A stretch of DNA of 47,500 bases from Neocallimastix lanati (nom. inval.) (Eukaryota > Neocallimastigomycota > Neocallimastigomycetes > Neocallimastigales > Neocallimastigaceae): contig JACVTC010000029.1 in assembly GCA_016946835.1 (NCBI GenBank), positions 520,001-567,500 on the forward strand, read 5' to 3'. Each line of letters begins with the position of its first letter. Within the stretch, counting starts at the first letter, position 1. This document shows positions 13,016-24,365 of the stretch, in pieces. The notes below the pieces were generated by a model. It made no database searches. It was not told the origin of the DNA and saw nothing but the letters and a program-made list of their open reading frames with translations. The position numbers and the translations under genes are program-made.

Positions 13016-15512
13016 AATAATAATAATAATAATAAATAAATAAATAATAATAATAATAATAAATAAATAAATAATAATAATAATAAATAATAATAAAAAT
13101 ATATAATAAATAATAAAAATATATAATAAATAATAAAAATATATAATAATAAATAATAAATAATAATAATAAATAATAAATAATTTTTTTTAATAAAAAA
13201 GAATAATTAAAACTTAAAAATTCTTATTACTTACCAAGTATGTCTACCAAAGGTAATTTTCTTAAAATTAAATTTTGGACTGAATTCGCCTCTTTTAAGT
13301 TGATTCCAATCATCAATATCCCACTCAAGAAATCCTTCACTTTCAAAATTACGATTATCATGAATAATCTCTTTTAATTCATCTTTATGTTGATCTTTAA
13401 AAAAAAATTATATAATAAAATAAATAAATGTCAATTTTTTTTTTTTAAAAATGTTTTTAATAGATTAACATATATAAAAATTATTCATAAAATTAAAATT
13501 AAAGATAAAAAATAAAATTTTTTTTAAAAAAAAAAAAAAAAAATTATTTATATACCATATTTAAATTTTGCAGTACGTAAATAAACGCCAATGACACATT
13601 TATTATTTTCAACTAAGGATCTATTTAATACTTCATTTCTACTAAATAATTCTGATTTTGTAATAAATTGATTATATCCAGATGAATTATTTTTCCTATT
13701 ATAATACAGCAGTGATTGCTTTTTAAATCCTAATTCACCTATAAAATAATTATAAAAATAATAATAATAATGTAATGATAATTAAATAAATTACAAAAAA
13801 AAAATAATAAATAAAAAATTTATATATATATATATATATAAATATATAAATATTTTGAATTCATTTTATTAAAGAATATAAAATTTAATAAATAAAAAAT
13901 ATTTTAAAAAACTATTTTACCATTGCAATAAAAGTAGGAATGATCATCATAATTTCGAATATATAAAGCTTTTTTAGCGCAAATATGATAAGAAGGATCA
14001 TCATCTCTATCAGTACATTTTAAATAGAGTGAAATATAATTTCTATTGTCAATTCCATTTGGATATAATTCCAATCTCCTTTAAAAATTAATATTATATA
14101 TATATCAAATATATAATTCAACCATTCCAATAATTGTAAAAAAAAAAAAAAAAAAAGTAAATGAAAATAATCATTTCATTTATATATAATGGATATTAAA
14201 ATTATTAATAATTTATTTTTTATTATTATTATTATTTTTTTTTAAATTAAATATATATAATATATAATTAATAACAATAAATTTAGTACATACCATTTAT
14301 GATTATCGATCATAAACTCCGGACTATATTCTTTTTCGCCAAGTTGATTCCAATCTTCGATTTTCCATTCGTAAAATCCTTCATTTAAATCTTTATAATA
14401 CCCATAATATTTAACATATTTATTTAATTCATTTTTACATTGTTCTAAATATAAATTAAATAAAATATATTTTAATATTTATTAATTTATTAATACATTA
14501 TTAACATAATAGTATTACTTTTAGTAATAATAATAATAATTAAAATAATAATAAAGTAAATATTAAATATTATTATTATTATTATTGTATAAATTCATAC
14601 CTTCATCATATTTATAAGTACAAATATAAACTCCTACAATAAGTGTATTATTAATTATATAACATGGATTTAAATTTCCTTTTTCATTAAATAATTCTGA
14701 TTTATAAATTCTTTGACTGAACATAGATTGTTCATTTTCAAAATAACAAAATGGTTTATCTTTCAAATATGATTAAAAAAAAAAGAATATATATATATAT
14801 TAATTAAAAATAAAATAAAATAAAATAAAATAAAAAAATAAAGAATAAAAAAAAGAATAAAATAAAAAAAAATTTAAAAAAGCTTTAAAAAAAATAAATT
14901 AAAAATTAAAAAATCGTAATAAATTCTTTAAGTATTTAATATTAATGATATTTACCTTCTTGATTAAAATAGAAATAATTAAAGTTTTCGGAATTTCTAA
15001 TATAGATTACATATTTTGTACTAATATGAGCGAAAATATCATTTAATACATCAATACTTTTTAGAGTAATATATGGTTCACTTGACCTATTATGTAATTC
15101 TAATTTCCTGTTTTTTTTTTTTTTTTTTAAGAAGAAAATAAAAATTAGTTGATATATTTTAAGTAAAGGTATAAACGTTATAATATGAATATATTTAATA
15201 CTACCATTCATGATTACAAATAGAAAATACTGGACTATATTCTCTATTAGTTATTTGATCCCAATTATTAATTTTCCATTCGTAAATACCATCGTTTAAA
15301 ACTTCATAATTTTCATTATTTATTTCATTTTTTACTTCATTAATGCAATATTCTTTAAAAATTCATTATTATTAAACCGAAAGAAAAAAAAATTAGTTTT
15401 TATTTTTTGTCATATTGAAATAGTAAAATTATATTAATAATTTTTAATAATTTATAATTTTCTTATGTTTATATATAAATTATATATTTACATATTTAAA
15501 GAGTATATTTAT

Positions 15513-15543
<31 letters not shown>

Positions 15544-16776
15544 TTATTATTAACCTTTTTCAGGTTTATAGATAATAACATAAACTCCTACAATACATCT
15601 ATCATTGTCAACAATGGATTTTTTTAAATTTTCATTTTTGGTAAATAATTCATATTTTCTTATAAAATTTTCACTACCAGAAGAAGACTTTTTTTTACTA
15701 AAATAATTTGATAAAAATTCTTTTTTTTTATTTTCAAAAATAATAAATGTATATTAAAATAAGTTTTTTTAAAAAATTTTAACAAAATATTTTTATTTTA
15801 TTAAATATTATATATATATTTTTCTCCTTAAATAAATAATACCTCCATAATATATACAAGTGGGATCATAATAATTTCTTATACAAAAAACAAATTTTGC
15901 ATAAATATTAATAGTATTTAAACTTATCAAATTTAAAGATACAAAACCTATATTATTTTCTGAGGAATTGTCAAACTCTAATTCTAATTTCCTATTTATA
16001 AAATAATATTATATATGTCAATAAATTATATATTTAATTTAATACGTATAAGTAGACAATAAAAATATTAAAATAATATTGAAAATAAATAATTGAAATT
16101 ATTGTATTTCTTTTATTAAAATAAATTTAATAAGTCTTTTTCACATGAAATTTCTCATTTTATTTTATTTAAATATTTCAAAAATAGTAATAATAATAAT
16201 AACAACAATAATAATAACAATAATAACAATAACAACAACAGCAATAATAATAATAATAATAATAATGATAAAAAATAAAAAATAATAAATTAATATATTA
16301 AAAATTAATATTTAAATAATGTGAAATTACCATTTATAATTGCCAATCTTAAACTGAGTACTACTGCTTTTTTTGGAAAGTTGCTGCCAATTTTTAATTT
16401 TCCATTCATAATATCCTTTATTTAAAATTTCAAATTCTTCATTGTCAATAATACTTTCTAATTTTTTGACAGTTTCCTTTTCTTCTAAATAATTCAAAAT
16501 TCATCAAAATTTATTTTTTTATATTTTCAAAAATAAAAAAAAAAAAAATCAATTAATAAATATTAAATAAAGAAAATAATAATAATAAATAAAAATAAAT
16601 ATAAATATATTTAACAATAAAACTAACCATTGATTTTATTAATTTTTTTAGCTGAATTTATCAATATAATTTATATAAATAAAAAAATTAATATTTTTAA
16701 TATTTAGTATTATAAAGTATATGATATTATTCTAATATTTTTAAATACATTTTTTATCCAAAGAAAAGAAACCCAT
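7643..16776 (-). CDS. MATH(x5)-SH3-HECT E3 ubiquitin ligase, 26 exons
   Basis: Exons in order: 16749-16776, 16628-16651, 16331-16484, 15843-15991, 15555-15719, 15205-15352, 14956-15107, 14601-14759, 14294-14444, 13921-14078, 13556-13738, 13235-13394, 12674-12849, 12221-12379, 11863-12016, 11569-11720, 11217-11369, 10675-11034, 10477-10495, 10108-10335, 9461-9757, 9031-9171, 8668-8788, 8358-8462, 7988-8157, 7643-7745. The total is 3,969 nt, 1,322 aa, with every junction in phase and all introns GT..AG. Residues 18-808 are five MATH (TRAF-like) domains, about 865-920 an SH3 domain, and about 935-1322 a HECT domain with catalytic Cys1289. HECT enzymes take ubiquitin from an E2 onto this Cys and pass it to substrate; MATH domains usually bind substrate peptides and SH3 binds Pro-rich ligands. 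The start is the only ATG that gives an in-phase first exon, and it is conserved in the paralogue at 501. The exons were assembled by eye, so small-exon boundaries need transcripts. Confidence 0.85.
10477..10495 (-). other. 19-nt micro-exon between SH3 and HECT exons
   Basis: It is bounded by TTTTTAG and GTAAAT and adds codons for ESNISKE across its junctions. Without it the phase-1 SH3 exon would run into a stop in the HECT exon; with it the frame is restored exactly (phase 1 in, phase 2 out). Transcript evidence would settle it. Confidence 0.6.
10675..11034 (-). other. SH3-domain exon
   Basis: One 360-nt exon. The first half is a charged, Gln/Glu/Arg-rich linker that may be helical. The second half is an SH3 fold: a LSDFTAYEYDQLDIKKDEF strand and RT loop, the DGWVYG Trp block, GSFPKVF and the final strand. 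The key aromatic and Pro residues for polyproline binding are present. An SH3 between the MATH array and the HECT domain is not an arrangement I know. Confidence 0.85.
11217..16484 (-). other. Five-MATH-domain array, one domain per three exons
   Basis: Modules: 15555-16484 (156 codons), 14601-15352 (153), 13556-14444 (164), 12221-13394 (165), 11217-12016 (153). Each begins with a short acidic/basic linker, then a (G/E)-(Y/F)-x-E-W-x-I-x-(N/D)-W block (degenerate in module 5). The first exon ends on a Trp codon split TG|G. The second exon reads K/R-L-E/Q-L-(Y/F)P-N-G and ends in a (K/R)xxxxIxN segment. The third exon ends with a G-V-Y-I-x-x-Y-K-like strand. These are the hallmark strands of MATH/TRAF domains. 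Modules diverge strongly in the loops that would contact ligand. Confidence 0.8.
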
Positions 16777-17089
16777 ATATAAAATGATTTATTATTATGA
16801 ATAAAAAAGGAAGAAGAAATAAATTTATGTAATAATAATATTTATGTAATTTTCAGTTGAGAATTATATTTTATTAATTTGAATTAACTTTAATAATAAT
16901 GTTAATATTTATATTTATACGTATTATTATTTTTAATTATTTAAATTTATTTTTATTTTATTTAATTTTGTTTTTTGTTTTGGTTTATTTGCTTTTTTAT
17001 TTTATTTTATTTTTTTTTTTTTTGTTTGTTTTTCTTTTTCAATTTTATTTTAAATTCTTTTTAAAAAAATTCTTTAAAGTTGGTTTAGT

Positions 17090-17121
<32 letters not shown>

Positions 17122-17518
17122 TCCTTTATATATTCCATAAAACTTTAAAATTTAATATAATTACTACAAATTAATTGGGTAATTTTTAATAAAAAAATAA
17201 ACTTTAATAATTATTAAAATGTTTAAATAAATAAATAAATAATTAATTAAATAATTAAATAATTAAATAATTAAAAAAATAGTAATAATATTCATGATTA
17301 TTTTTATTTATTTATTTATTATTCATTTATTTTTGAAAATTCGAATTTCCGAAAGTAGTCCCATGAAAAATAAAAAAAGAATAATAATAAAAAATAGAAT
17401 AAAAGAATAAATGAATAAAAAAAAAGAATAAAAGAATAAAAAATAAAGAAAAAGAATAAAAGAAATAAAGAAAAGTAAAATTATAATAGAAATTATACTA
17501 TAAATTTGAATTTTATTT

Positions 17519-17551
<33 letters not shown>

Positions 17552-17810
17552 TTTTTTTATCATGAAAAAATATATATATGTATAATTTAATAAAAATTAT
17601 AAACATAATAAATATAAAAAATTTAAGATTGAAATTTTAAATTTATTTATTTATTTATTATTTATTTATTTATTTATTAATATTAATATTATATATTTAT
17701 TAATATTTATATTAATTTATATATTAATTAATTTATATTTATTTATTAACATTAATTTATTTATTTATTAATTAATATTTATTTATTTATTTTACTTCCA
17801 AGAATGGAAT
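16284..17810. repeat. Right copy of the 1.5-kb direct duplication
   Basis: Partner of 1-1555. It includes exons 1-3 and the 5' flank of the MATH-SH3-HECT gene. Near identity in introns and flank contrasts with a diverged stretch inside exon 3 (16345-16380). Confidence 0.8.
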
Positions 17811-20800
17811 ATTTAAAATAATATAATTATAATGTTACATTAATTCGATTTTCAAAAAATATTTCATATAATTAAAATAATTAAAAAATGGTAAAAAATA
17901 AAAAATGAAAAATAAAAAAAAAAAAATATACAATATAAATTATAAAATATAAAAGATAAAAAAAAAATTAAAAATTAAAAATAATAAAAATTAAAAACAA
18001 AAAATATAAAAATATAAAAAGAAAAGAAAAGATAAATATGTATATAAAAAGAAAAAAATTATATTATTATCAATTATATAAATTATACCTTATTCAATAT
18101 GATTATTATTAAGTTATCTTCTCATTAATTATGATTATATGATTATTAATTATTTTCAAAAATTATATATTATCATTAGAATCAATATTATCATTAGTGA
18201 TATAAAACAAATAGGTGTAGCAACATATTTGTATATTTAATAATTATTAAATATTAAATTTATATCTCTTTTGTCAATAATAATATTTGAAATAATTTCT
18301 TATTCATCTATGATTCAATATTTATATATATATATTATTCATTATAATATGAAATATATTAAATATATTAAATTAAATAGTTAATTTCTTTTAAATATAT
18401 ATAATAAGAATATTATTATATATATAATTTAACTATTCTTATTTATTTTTAAAGTTTATATTAAAAATACATCATTCTTCTATATATTATAATATATAAT
18501 ATAATGAGATAGTTGTAGTTATTTTAATTATAATTAAATATATATATAGTTGATATTATTTATTATATTCATATTTATTATATAATTATATTCTTATATA
18601 TTTAACTTTATTATTATTATTTTCATTTTAGGAATTATATAGTTATATTTATTATATTTATTATTTTAATATATATTTATTATATATTATATTTTACTTC
18701 GATAGATTATATTTTAAATGTATATTTATTATTATTAATATTTATTAAATTATTATAAAGATTTCCTAATAACTACTTTTCTTTATTTGTAATTTTGGAG
18801 AAGACCTTTGGTTAATTGAGTTTTTTAAATTAAAATATATTAATAAAGGTTAATTAAATATAACGATACTATTAAAATTTAGTAACACATAAAAGTCCCG
18901 CATATCATTAGAATCATCATCAGGAATATTCATGTAACATAATTTTATTATTAATATCAAATTATTTATTGATTATTTAGAAAATTTTGGTAACCAATAG
19001 TCAAGTAATAAAAATTAAGTTTCTTGCTACACAATATAAATAAATAAATAAATAAATTTTATAAATTTTAAATAAAAAATAATTATAAATATTATAAATT
19101 TTAAATAAAAAAAATAATAGATTAAGTTTAATATTTGTGTTACCATATTGTGTTACCATATTAAATTTATTAAATATAATTTTTATTAAAAGTACTGATA
19201 AACTCTTCAGGTTAGGTTATTTCTTTTTTGGGTGAAATTATATATTTAATAATAAAATACTAATTTTTATAAGTTATTATTAATATTTTTAATTGACTTT
19301 TAATAGTTAATATAATAAAAATAAATATTAAAAATGGTAATAATATTGTTGCTGTTGCAATTGCAAAAAAAAAAAAAACTAAATATTTTTTATATAATGT
19401 TCTTTAATTATATACTATTTTAAAATATTATGAATTAATTAATCTGCTAAATATTATTAAAAGTATAGAATAAATAATAAAATAATAAAAAATTTAAATT
19501 AATTTTAACATATAAAAATATATATAAACATAATACAATAAAATAATTAAAATAAAATAAAACTTTCTAATTAATGAATTATTTACATATTTCCATTAAG
19601 TTTTATTATGATAATTTATAAATTAATAACATAAAATTTAGTTATAAATATTATGTTTACATTAATTTTTATAAGTTTGGTTAATAATAATAATAATAAA
19701 TATTATCAATTTATTTTTTATTTAAATATTTGTTTAAATATTTGTTTATTTAGTTATTTCTACTATTTTTATTATTTTAATGAATAAATTATTTATTTAT
19801 TATTATTATTTATTTCCTTTAAATTAAATAAATTATTCATAAAGTTATTTATATCAAAACTTATTTCTTACATATAAATAAAATATAAATAAGAATAGTA
19901 AAATATATAATATTTTGGAATAATTACTCTAAATATAATATATTAAAGAGCATTATATCAATAATTATTCTATATAACCTATAAAATTTGAATAATACTT
20001 TCAAAAAAAAAATTAAAATAAAATGAAACTTTTTAATATCTAAAATATTTATGTGTTTTCCAAAGTTTAAAGTTTTATTATAATAATTTATAAATTTATA
20101 GCATATAATTTATGTTATAAATTTTATTAATAGTTATTATAATATTTGATACCACGTGATATATATATTGATATACTGGAATTTTATGTGTTCTGTTATA
20201 ATTATAATAATATAGTTATATCTATAATTTTAAAATGTAATTTCTTAATAATTTTTTTAAAATTATTTTTGAAAGGTTTAATTATTTAGGAAAAATAATA
20301 ATAAATTATATAATATAAATTATATATATAAGAATATAATGTCAATATTTAAATAATAAATGTATATTATACATAAGAATATAAAAAATATAAAATAAAT
20401 AATAATATATAATAATATATTATATAATATAATATAAAATAAATTATTTAAGTTCTATTAAAGTTAAATATAAGAATATTATTATATTCTAATATAATAA
20501 TATATATTATATAATAAATATATAATTTAATATATAATTTAATATATATTATAAAATAATAAACAATAATATATATTATAATAGTAATTATAATATAAGA
20601 ATGAATAACTAATAATATATTATAAAAATTATTATAATCAAAAAGATATAAATATATTTTATAATGTTGATACACATATTTATTTTATATCAATATACTA
20701 TATGCTGTTTTATGTTAACCATTGTTCAAACTAGTGTGCAAATAAACTATCAATTTTTTACCATTATTTTTGCAATATTAGTTTTATATATTTATTTAAT

Positions 20801-21600
20801 AATAATAATAATAACTAAATAAAATAATAATAATAGTAATAATAATAACTAAATAAAATAATAATAATAATAATAATAATAATAACTAAATAATAATAAT
20901 AATAATAATAATAACTAAATAAAAAAATAAAAATAAAAGAAATAAGAATAGCAAAATATCTAATATTTTATTATTCTTATTTTTATTTTATTTATATTTA
21001 ATATATTTCAATAATTATATAAAATCTAATTAAATTTAAAAAATAGAAAATTTACTTTATAAAGTATTAATAAAAGCTTTATTAATATAAGATAAATTAT
21101 AATGTATAAATATATAAATAAATAAAAATTTATAATTTACAATAATATAAATTTATAAATATCATATTAATATTAAAATTTTATAAAAAAAAAAAAGTTG
21201 AATATTATATTCACATTAAATAAAAAAAAAAAAAAAAAAAAAAAGTAAAATATTTTATTTACATTAAATAATATAATAATTATTATATTAAATAATTCTT
21301 ATTATATATGTAGTTAAATAATTTTTACTGGAATATAAACAATTAATATTATTAATAAATAGTTTTATTAATATTAATAAATAACTATTATTGAAGAATT
21401 AAAGATTTAAGAGATAGAGTTATAAATAACTTTAAGTAGTTGATTTTTTTTTTTTTCAATTTTATTTATTTTATTCTATTCTTTTTTTTTTTTATCTTTA
21501 TTCTTTTTTTTTTATCTTTTTATTCTTTTTTGAGGGGTATAAAGAAAATTTCCTTTTTTTTTTTTTTTTTTTAAGGGTTTAAAGGGTGTATTTCGCAATG
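17811..21600. other. Long AT-rich intergenic spacer
   Basis: No gene seen. Parts of 18095-19990 repeat the left spacer (5900-6440). At 19430-19660 and 20000-20200 there are two similar blocks (TTTTATTATgATAATTTATAAATT core). TAA microsatellites lie at 20800-20920, and a T16 tract stands at 21560 beside a TTAAGGGTTTAAAGGG stretch. Confidence 0.5.
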
Positions 21601-21827
21601 CTTTAAATTACAATTACCTCTTTTTGTAGAATGGAGAGTAAGCTAAGATATCTTTAACAATGGAAGTACCGCAGAAAGCAAAGGAAATATTTGCATCGAA
21701 ATCTTTATCAGATCTAGTATAACTTGATTGACTGAAAAGATTAACTGCCGAGTAAAGAATATTCGCTTTACTTTTACAGCTATTATTCTTTCTCTTTTCA
21801 TCTAATTATAATGAAATTTATATTTAT

Positions 21828-21861
<34 letters not shown>

Positions 21862-22350
21862 ATATAAATTAGTACATAGAATTCAAAAAAAAAAAAAATA
21901 AAAAATAATAATAAAAAAAAAAAAGACTAATAATTTATAATAATAATAATTTAAAATTTATACATGATAGAAATACTTTTAAATTATAATAAAAATTTTA
22001 TTACTAATAATGATAATGAAAAGTGTTAAAATAATCACATTTTATTTTATATTTTTATATTATTAAAATTATATTTTTATATTCCTATATTATTATCAAT
22101 ATTATATTTTTATCTTATATTAATATTTTATTCTTATATTTTTATGTTGTGTAACATTTATCTATGTGTATTAATTCATAGAATTATCACATGATTAAAT
22201 ATGTAATTTTTACTATAAAAAATAATTATTTTTATTATCTTAAAAAAATGAGTTCTTTACATTAATAAAATTTATGTATTAAATAAATACAAAAAATAAA
22301 TAAAGTTTATTATAAAAAACACACATACTTTTCTCAAAAAGCAAACTATA

Positions 22351-22375
22351 TAGGGTTAGGGTTACCCTAACCCTA
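22351..22375. repeat. Interstitial telomere-repeat palindrome
   Basis: Twelve-base arms TAGGGTTAGGGT and ACCCTAACCCTA around a single T, perfect inverted symmetry. It lies exactly where the phospholipase-like exon loses its catalytic core. Confidence 0.85.
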
Positions 22376-22390
22376 GAGACATGTATAAAA

Positions 22391-22705
22391 GGGGAGAGTT
22401 GCATTTCCCCAAATTGCATTTCGCCAGATTGCATTTCGCCAATTTTTTTGAAAGCATGTGGCGTATTAAAAAAATGTGGCATTTCGCCAAATTGCAATTC
22501 GCCAAGTTGCATTTCGCCAAATTGAAAATTATTAAATAAACAAATAAATCAATAAATAAAATTAAATATTATTAATATTGCATAAAAACAATTTTAAAAA
22601 AAATATATTTTGAATTAATATTTATTTATTCATTTATTTATATCAATACTCTACTTGTCGAAATGCAACATGGCGAAAAGCAACTTGGCGAAATGCCCCA
22701 CACCC
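22391..22705. mobile_element. Non-autonomous DNA transposon (MITE) with 15-bp iterons
   Basis: Flanked by GTATAAAA direct repeats (22383-22390 and 22706-22713, extendable to 10 bp with GG). The ends form imperfect inverted repeats (GGGGAGAG...GCATTTCCCC versus GGGTGTGGGGCATTTCGCC on the other strand). Inside each end are tandem TTGCATTTCGCCAA-type units: six in one orientation (22397-22530) and three inverted (22658-22700). An 8-bp target duplication fits hAT, 9-10 bp fits MULE. No transposase is present. It sits in an exon of the phospholipase-like gene. Confidence 0.65.
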
Positions 22706-22979
22706 GTATAAAAGGATCTAAGACCAATATCGCCAAATAACTTTGGACCACAACCATTGGCTTCAGCAAGGGCTGTTTTAGCAGAAGATGGATCTTGTTG
22801 ATATCTTAGACATTCGTATTCATACTTAACTCTCAACGAGATTAATTATTCCCTTGGATACCTCTATACAGGGTTCCTCTCGTTTTTCAAGTCTAGAATT
22901 ATTTCTTTTTTTTTTTTTTTTTCTTGTTGAGACTCATTTTTTTCCATATCTTCTAAAAATTCTGGAAGGATATTGCATT

Positions 22980-23022
<43 letters not shown>

Positions 23023-23172
23023 AATTATAATAATAATAATCAGAGAATAAAAATTAATATTAATAGATATACAAATATATATATATATAAATTTTAAAAT
23101 TTTATATTTTTTATAAATTAATGATTGTTATTATTATTATAATAATTATTATTTTTTAATTAATAATTATTA

Positions 23173-23253
23173 TTAAGATAATAAAAAAATAATGATTAAA
23201 ATTATAATAATAATCATTATTTAATTTTAATCATTATTTTTTTATTATCTTAA
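23173..23253. repeat. Perfect 31-bp inverted repeat, 19-nt loop
   Basis: Arms 23173-23203 and 23223-23253 are exact reverse complements, including the non-trivial TTAAGATAAT and TAATGATTAAAATT parts. It could fold as a long hairpin or be a short foldback element. Confidence 0.9.
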
Positions 23254-23254
23254 G

Positions 23255-24365
23255 TAATATACCTTTTACAACTATTAAGTAATTTTCCACTATTTCTTCT
23301 CCAATGTAATGTGTAACAGATACATGGTAACTTCAAGCCTATCCAATGATAGTTCTTTGGTTACGTAACATATCTCTAAACAGCTAGCAATTTCGGCTAA
23401 TCAAATAAAATCTTTTATTACTTTCGTACATTAAATTTTACTATTTTATTAATAATTATATAGTTAAATATTTATTTAAATATATTTTATTTAGTGATTA
23501 GTAAACTAAGTTAAATTAAATTATTTACCAATCATAATATTATTGACATGTATAAATAATAATTGAACTTGTAACTGTGACGCACTAGCGTTACTATTAA
23601 CGTAAATTGTTATTATAAATATTAATATTGATAAATAAAAATATAATTATTAAATAAAAATATTACTCAGTGTAAGCCCAGTAACTGATAACAAATAGAG
23701 TTATAAAGTACTGCGCTATACTCTAGTGTAAAAAGAAATAATAATTATAGAATTAATTAATTTAGTGTTTATTATTAACAACTCGAATAGAGAGGTGTTA
23801 AGTTATCTTAGCCTTTAGATTTAATTATTATTCGTTATTTTAGTTAATAATAAACTTACCTTTTACATAATGCGAACTCCGTAAGATCGGGTCAATGGTT
23901 AACGCGTATACCCTTAGGTCAATAGTCCGGAGTTCGATTCCACCTTACCACCCATTATAATCCATTTGACAGCCTAACCCTAAATCGAACAAGTCATCGT
24001 CTACACTATGATCGTGCTTCTCAGTTGTACGTATACATTGCCTGAAGCGGGGTGATTCCTGCGTATTGTAAATCCTCATTAGTTAATGTATCTGCGTGTT
24101 CATCACGTGTTAGGATAGATTTCCTAATTTGGAGAAAGGTAATGTAGTAAATAAATAATAATGTTATAGTGTATGTGGTTGTGGCTTGCCGTATCCATCA
24201 TCTCCAAATCTTGTGGTTCTGTAATCCGTGACTGAGAGCGTCGACGCCGAAATGGTATGGCATGGGAGCACTTTGTTGTATCCTGATACACCCGATATAA
24301 AGTTTGTCTGATATTAGTTGTCTGTTGTGGCTGGGATGATATGATCAAGACTTACAAGGGATAGT
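23255..24365. other. Less AT-rich island, probable transposon remnant
   Basis: Composition differs sharply from the flanks, with many G/C-containing words and no long homopolymers until the A18 at 24368. The minus strand has one Gln/Arg/Ser-rich open stretch (24124-24348) including FRRRRSQSRITEPQD, unrecognised. A tRNA-like segment is at 23881-23949. Candidates are an LTR or SINE-type retroelement or foreign DNA. Confidence 0.45.
23881..23949 (+). other. tRNA-like segment (A- and B-box-like)
   Basis: A GGGTCAATGGTTAACGCG stretch resembles a D-arm/A-box, and GAGTTCGATTCC, 31 nt downstream, resembles a B-box. The first seven and last seven bases pair at six of seven positions, as in an acceptor stem. 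The anticodon and T stems do not pair well, so I do not call a functional tRNA; a tRNA-derived SINE head or tRNA relic is likelier. GAACTCCG (23874-23881) and CGGAGTTC (23928-23935) form an exact inverted pair. Confidence 0.35.

Larger units (their letters stand above)
21614..22995 (-). pseudogene. Broken group XII-like phospholipase A2 gene
   Basis: The 3' exon (21614-21801, stop TAA) carries the Cys-rich C-terminal half, with NNSCKSKANILYSAVNLF and a later FAFCG. The 5' part (22716-22850) holds the ECLRYQQ and EANGCGPKLFGD blocks that precede the calcium/active-site loop in group XII-type secreted phospholipases. The segment that should hold the CC..HD..CY..CG catalytic core is absent. In its place are a 25-bp telomere-repeat palindrome (22351-22375), an in-frame stop and a 315-bp inserted element. 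Upstream (22850-22995) a Glu/Lys-rich stretch has stops. The family call rests on the NGCG block, Cys spacing and C-terminal pattern, so it is moderate. The gene is not functional as it stands. Confidence 0.5.

Noticed and set aside
16749-16776. N-myristoylation of the MATH-HECT protein (MGFFSLDK)
   Set aside because: Gly2 is present but the small residue normally needed at position 6 is Leu, so the consensus is not met.
23881-23949. Functional tRNA gene
   Set aside because: Anticodon and T stems do not form and no credible anticodon loop can be placed; kept only as tRNA-like.
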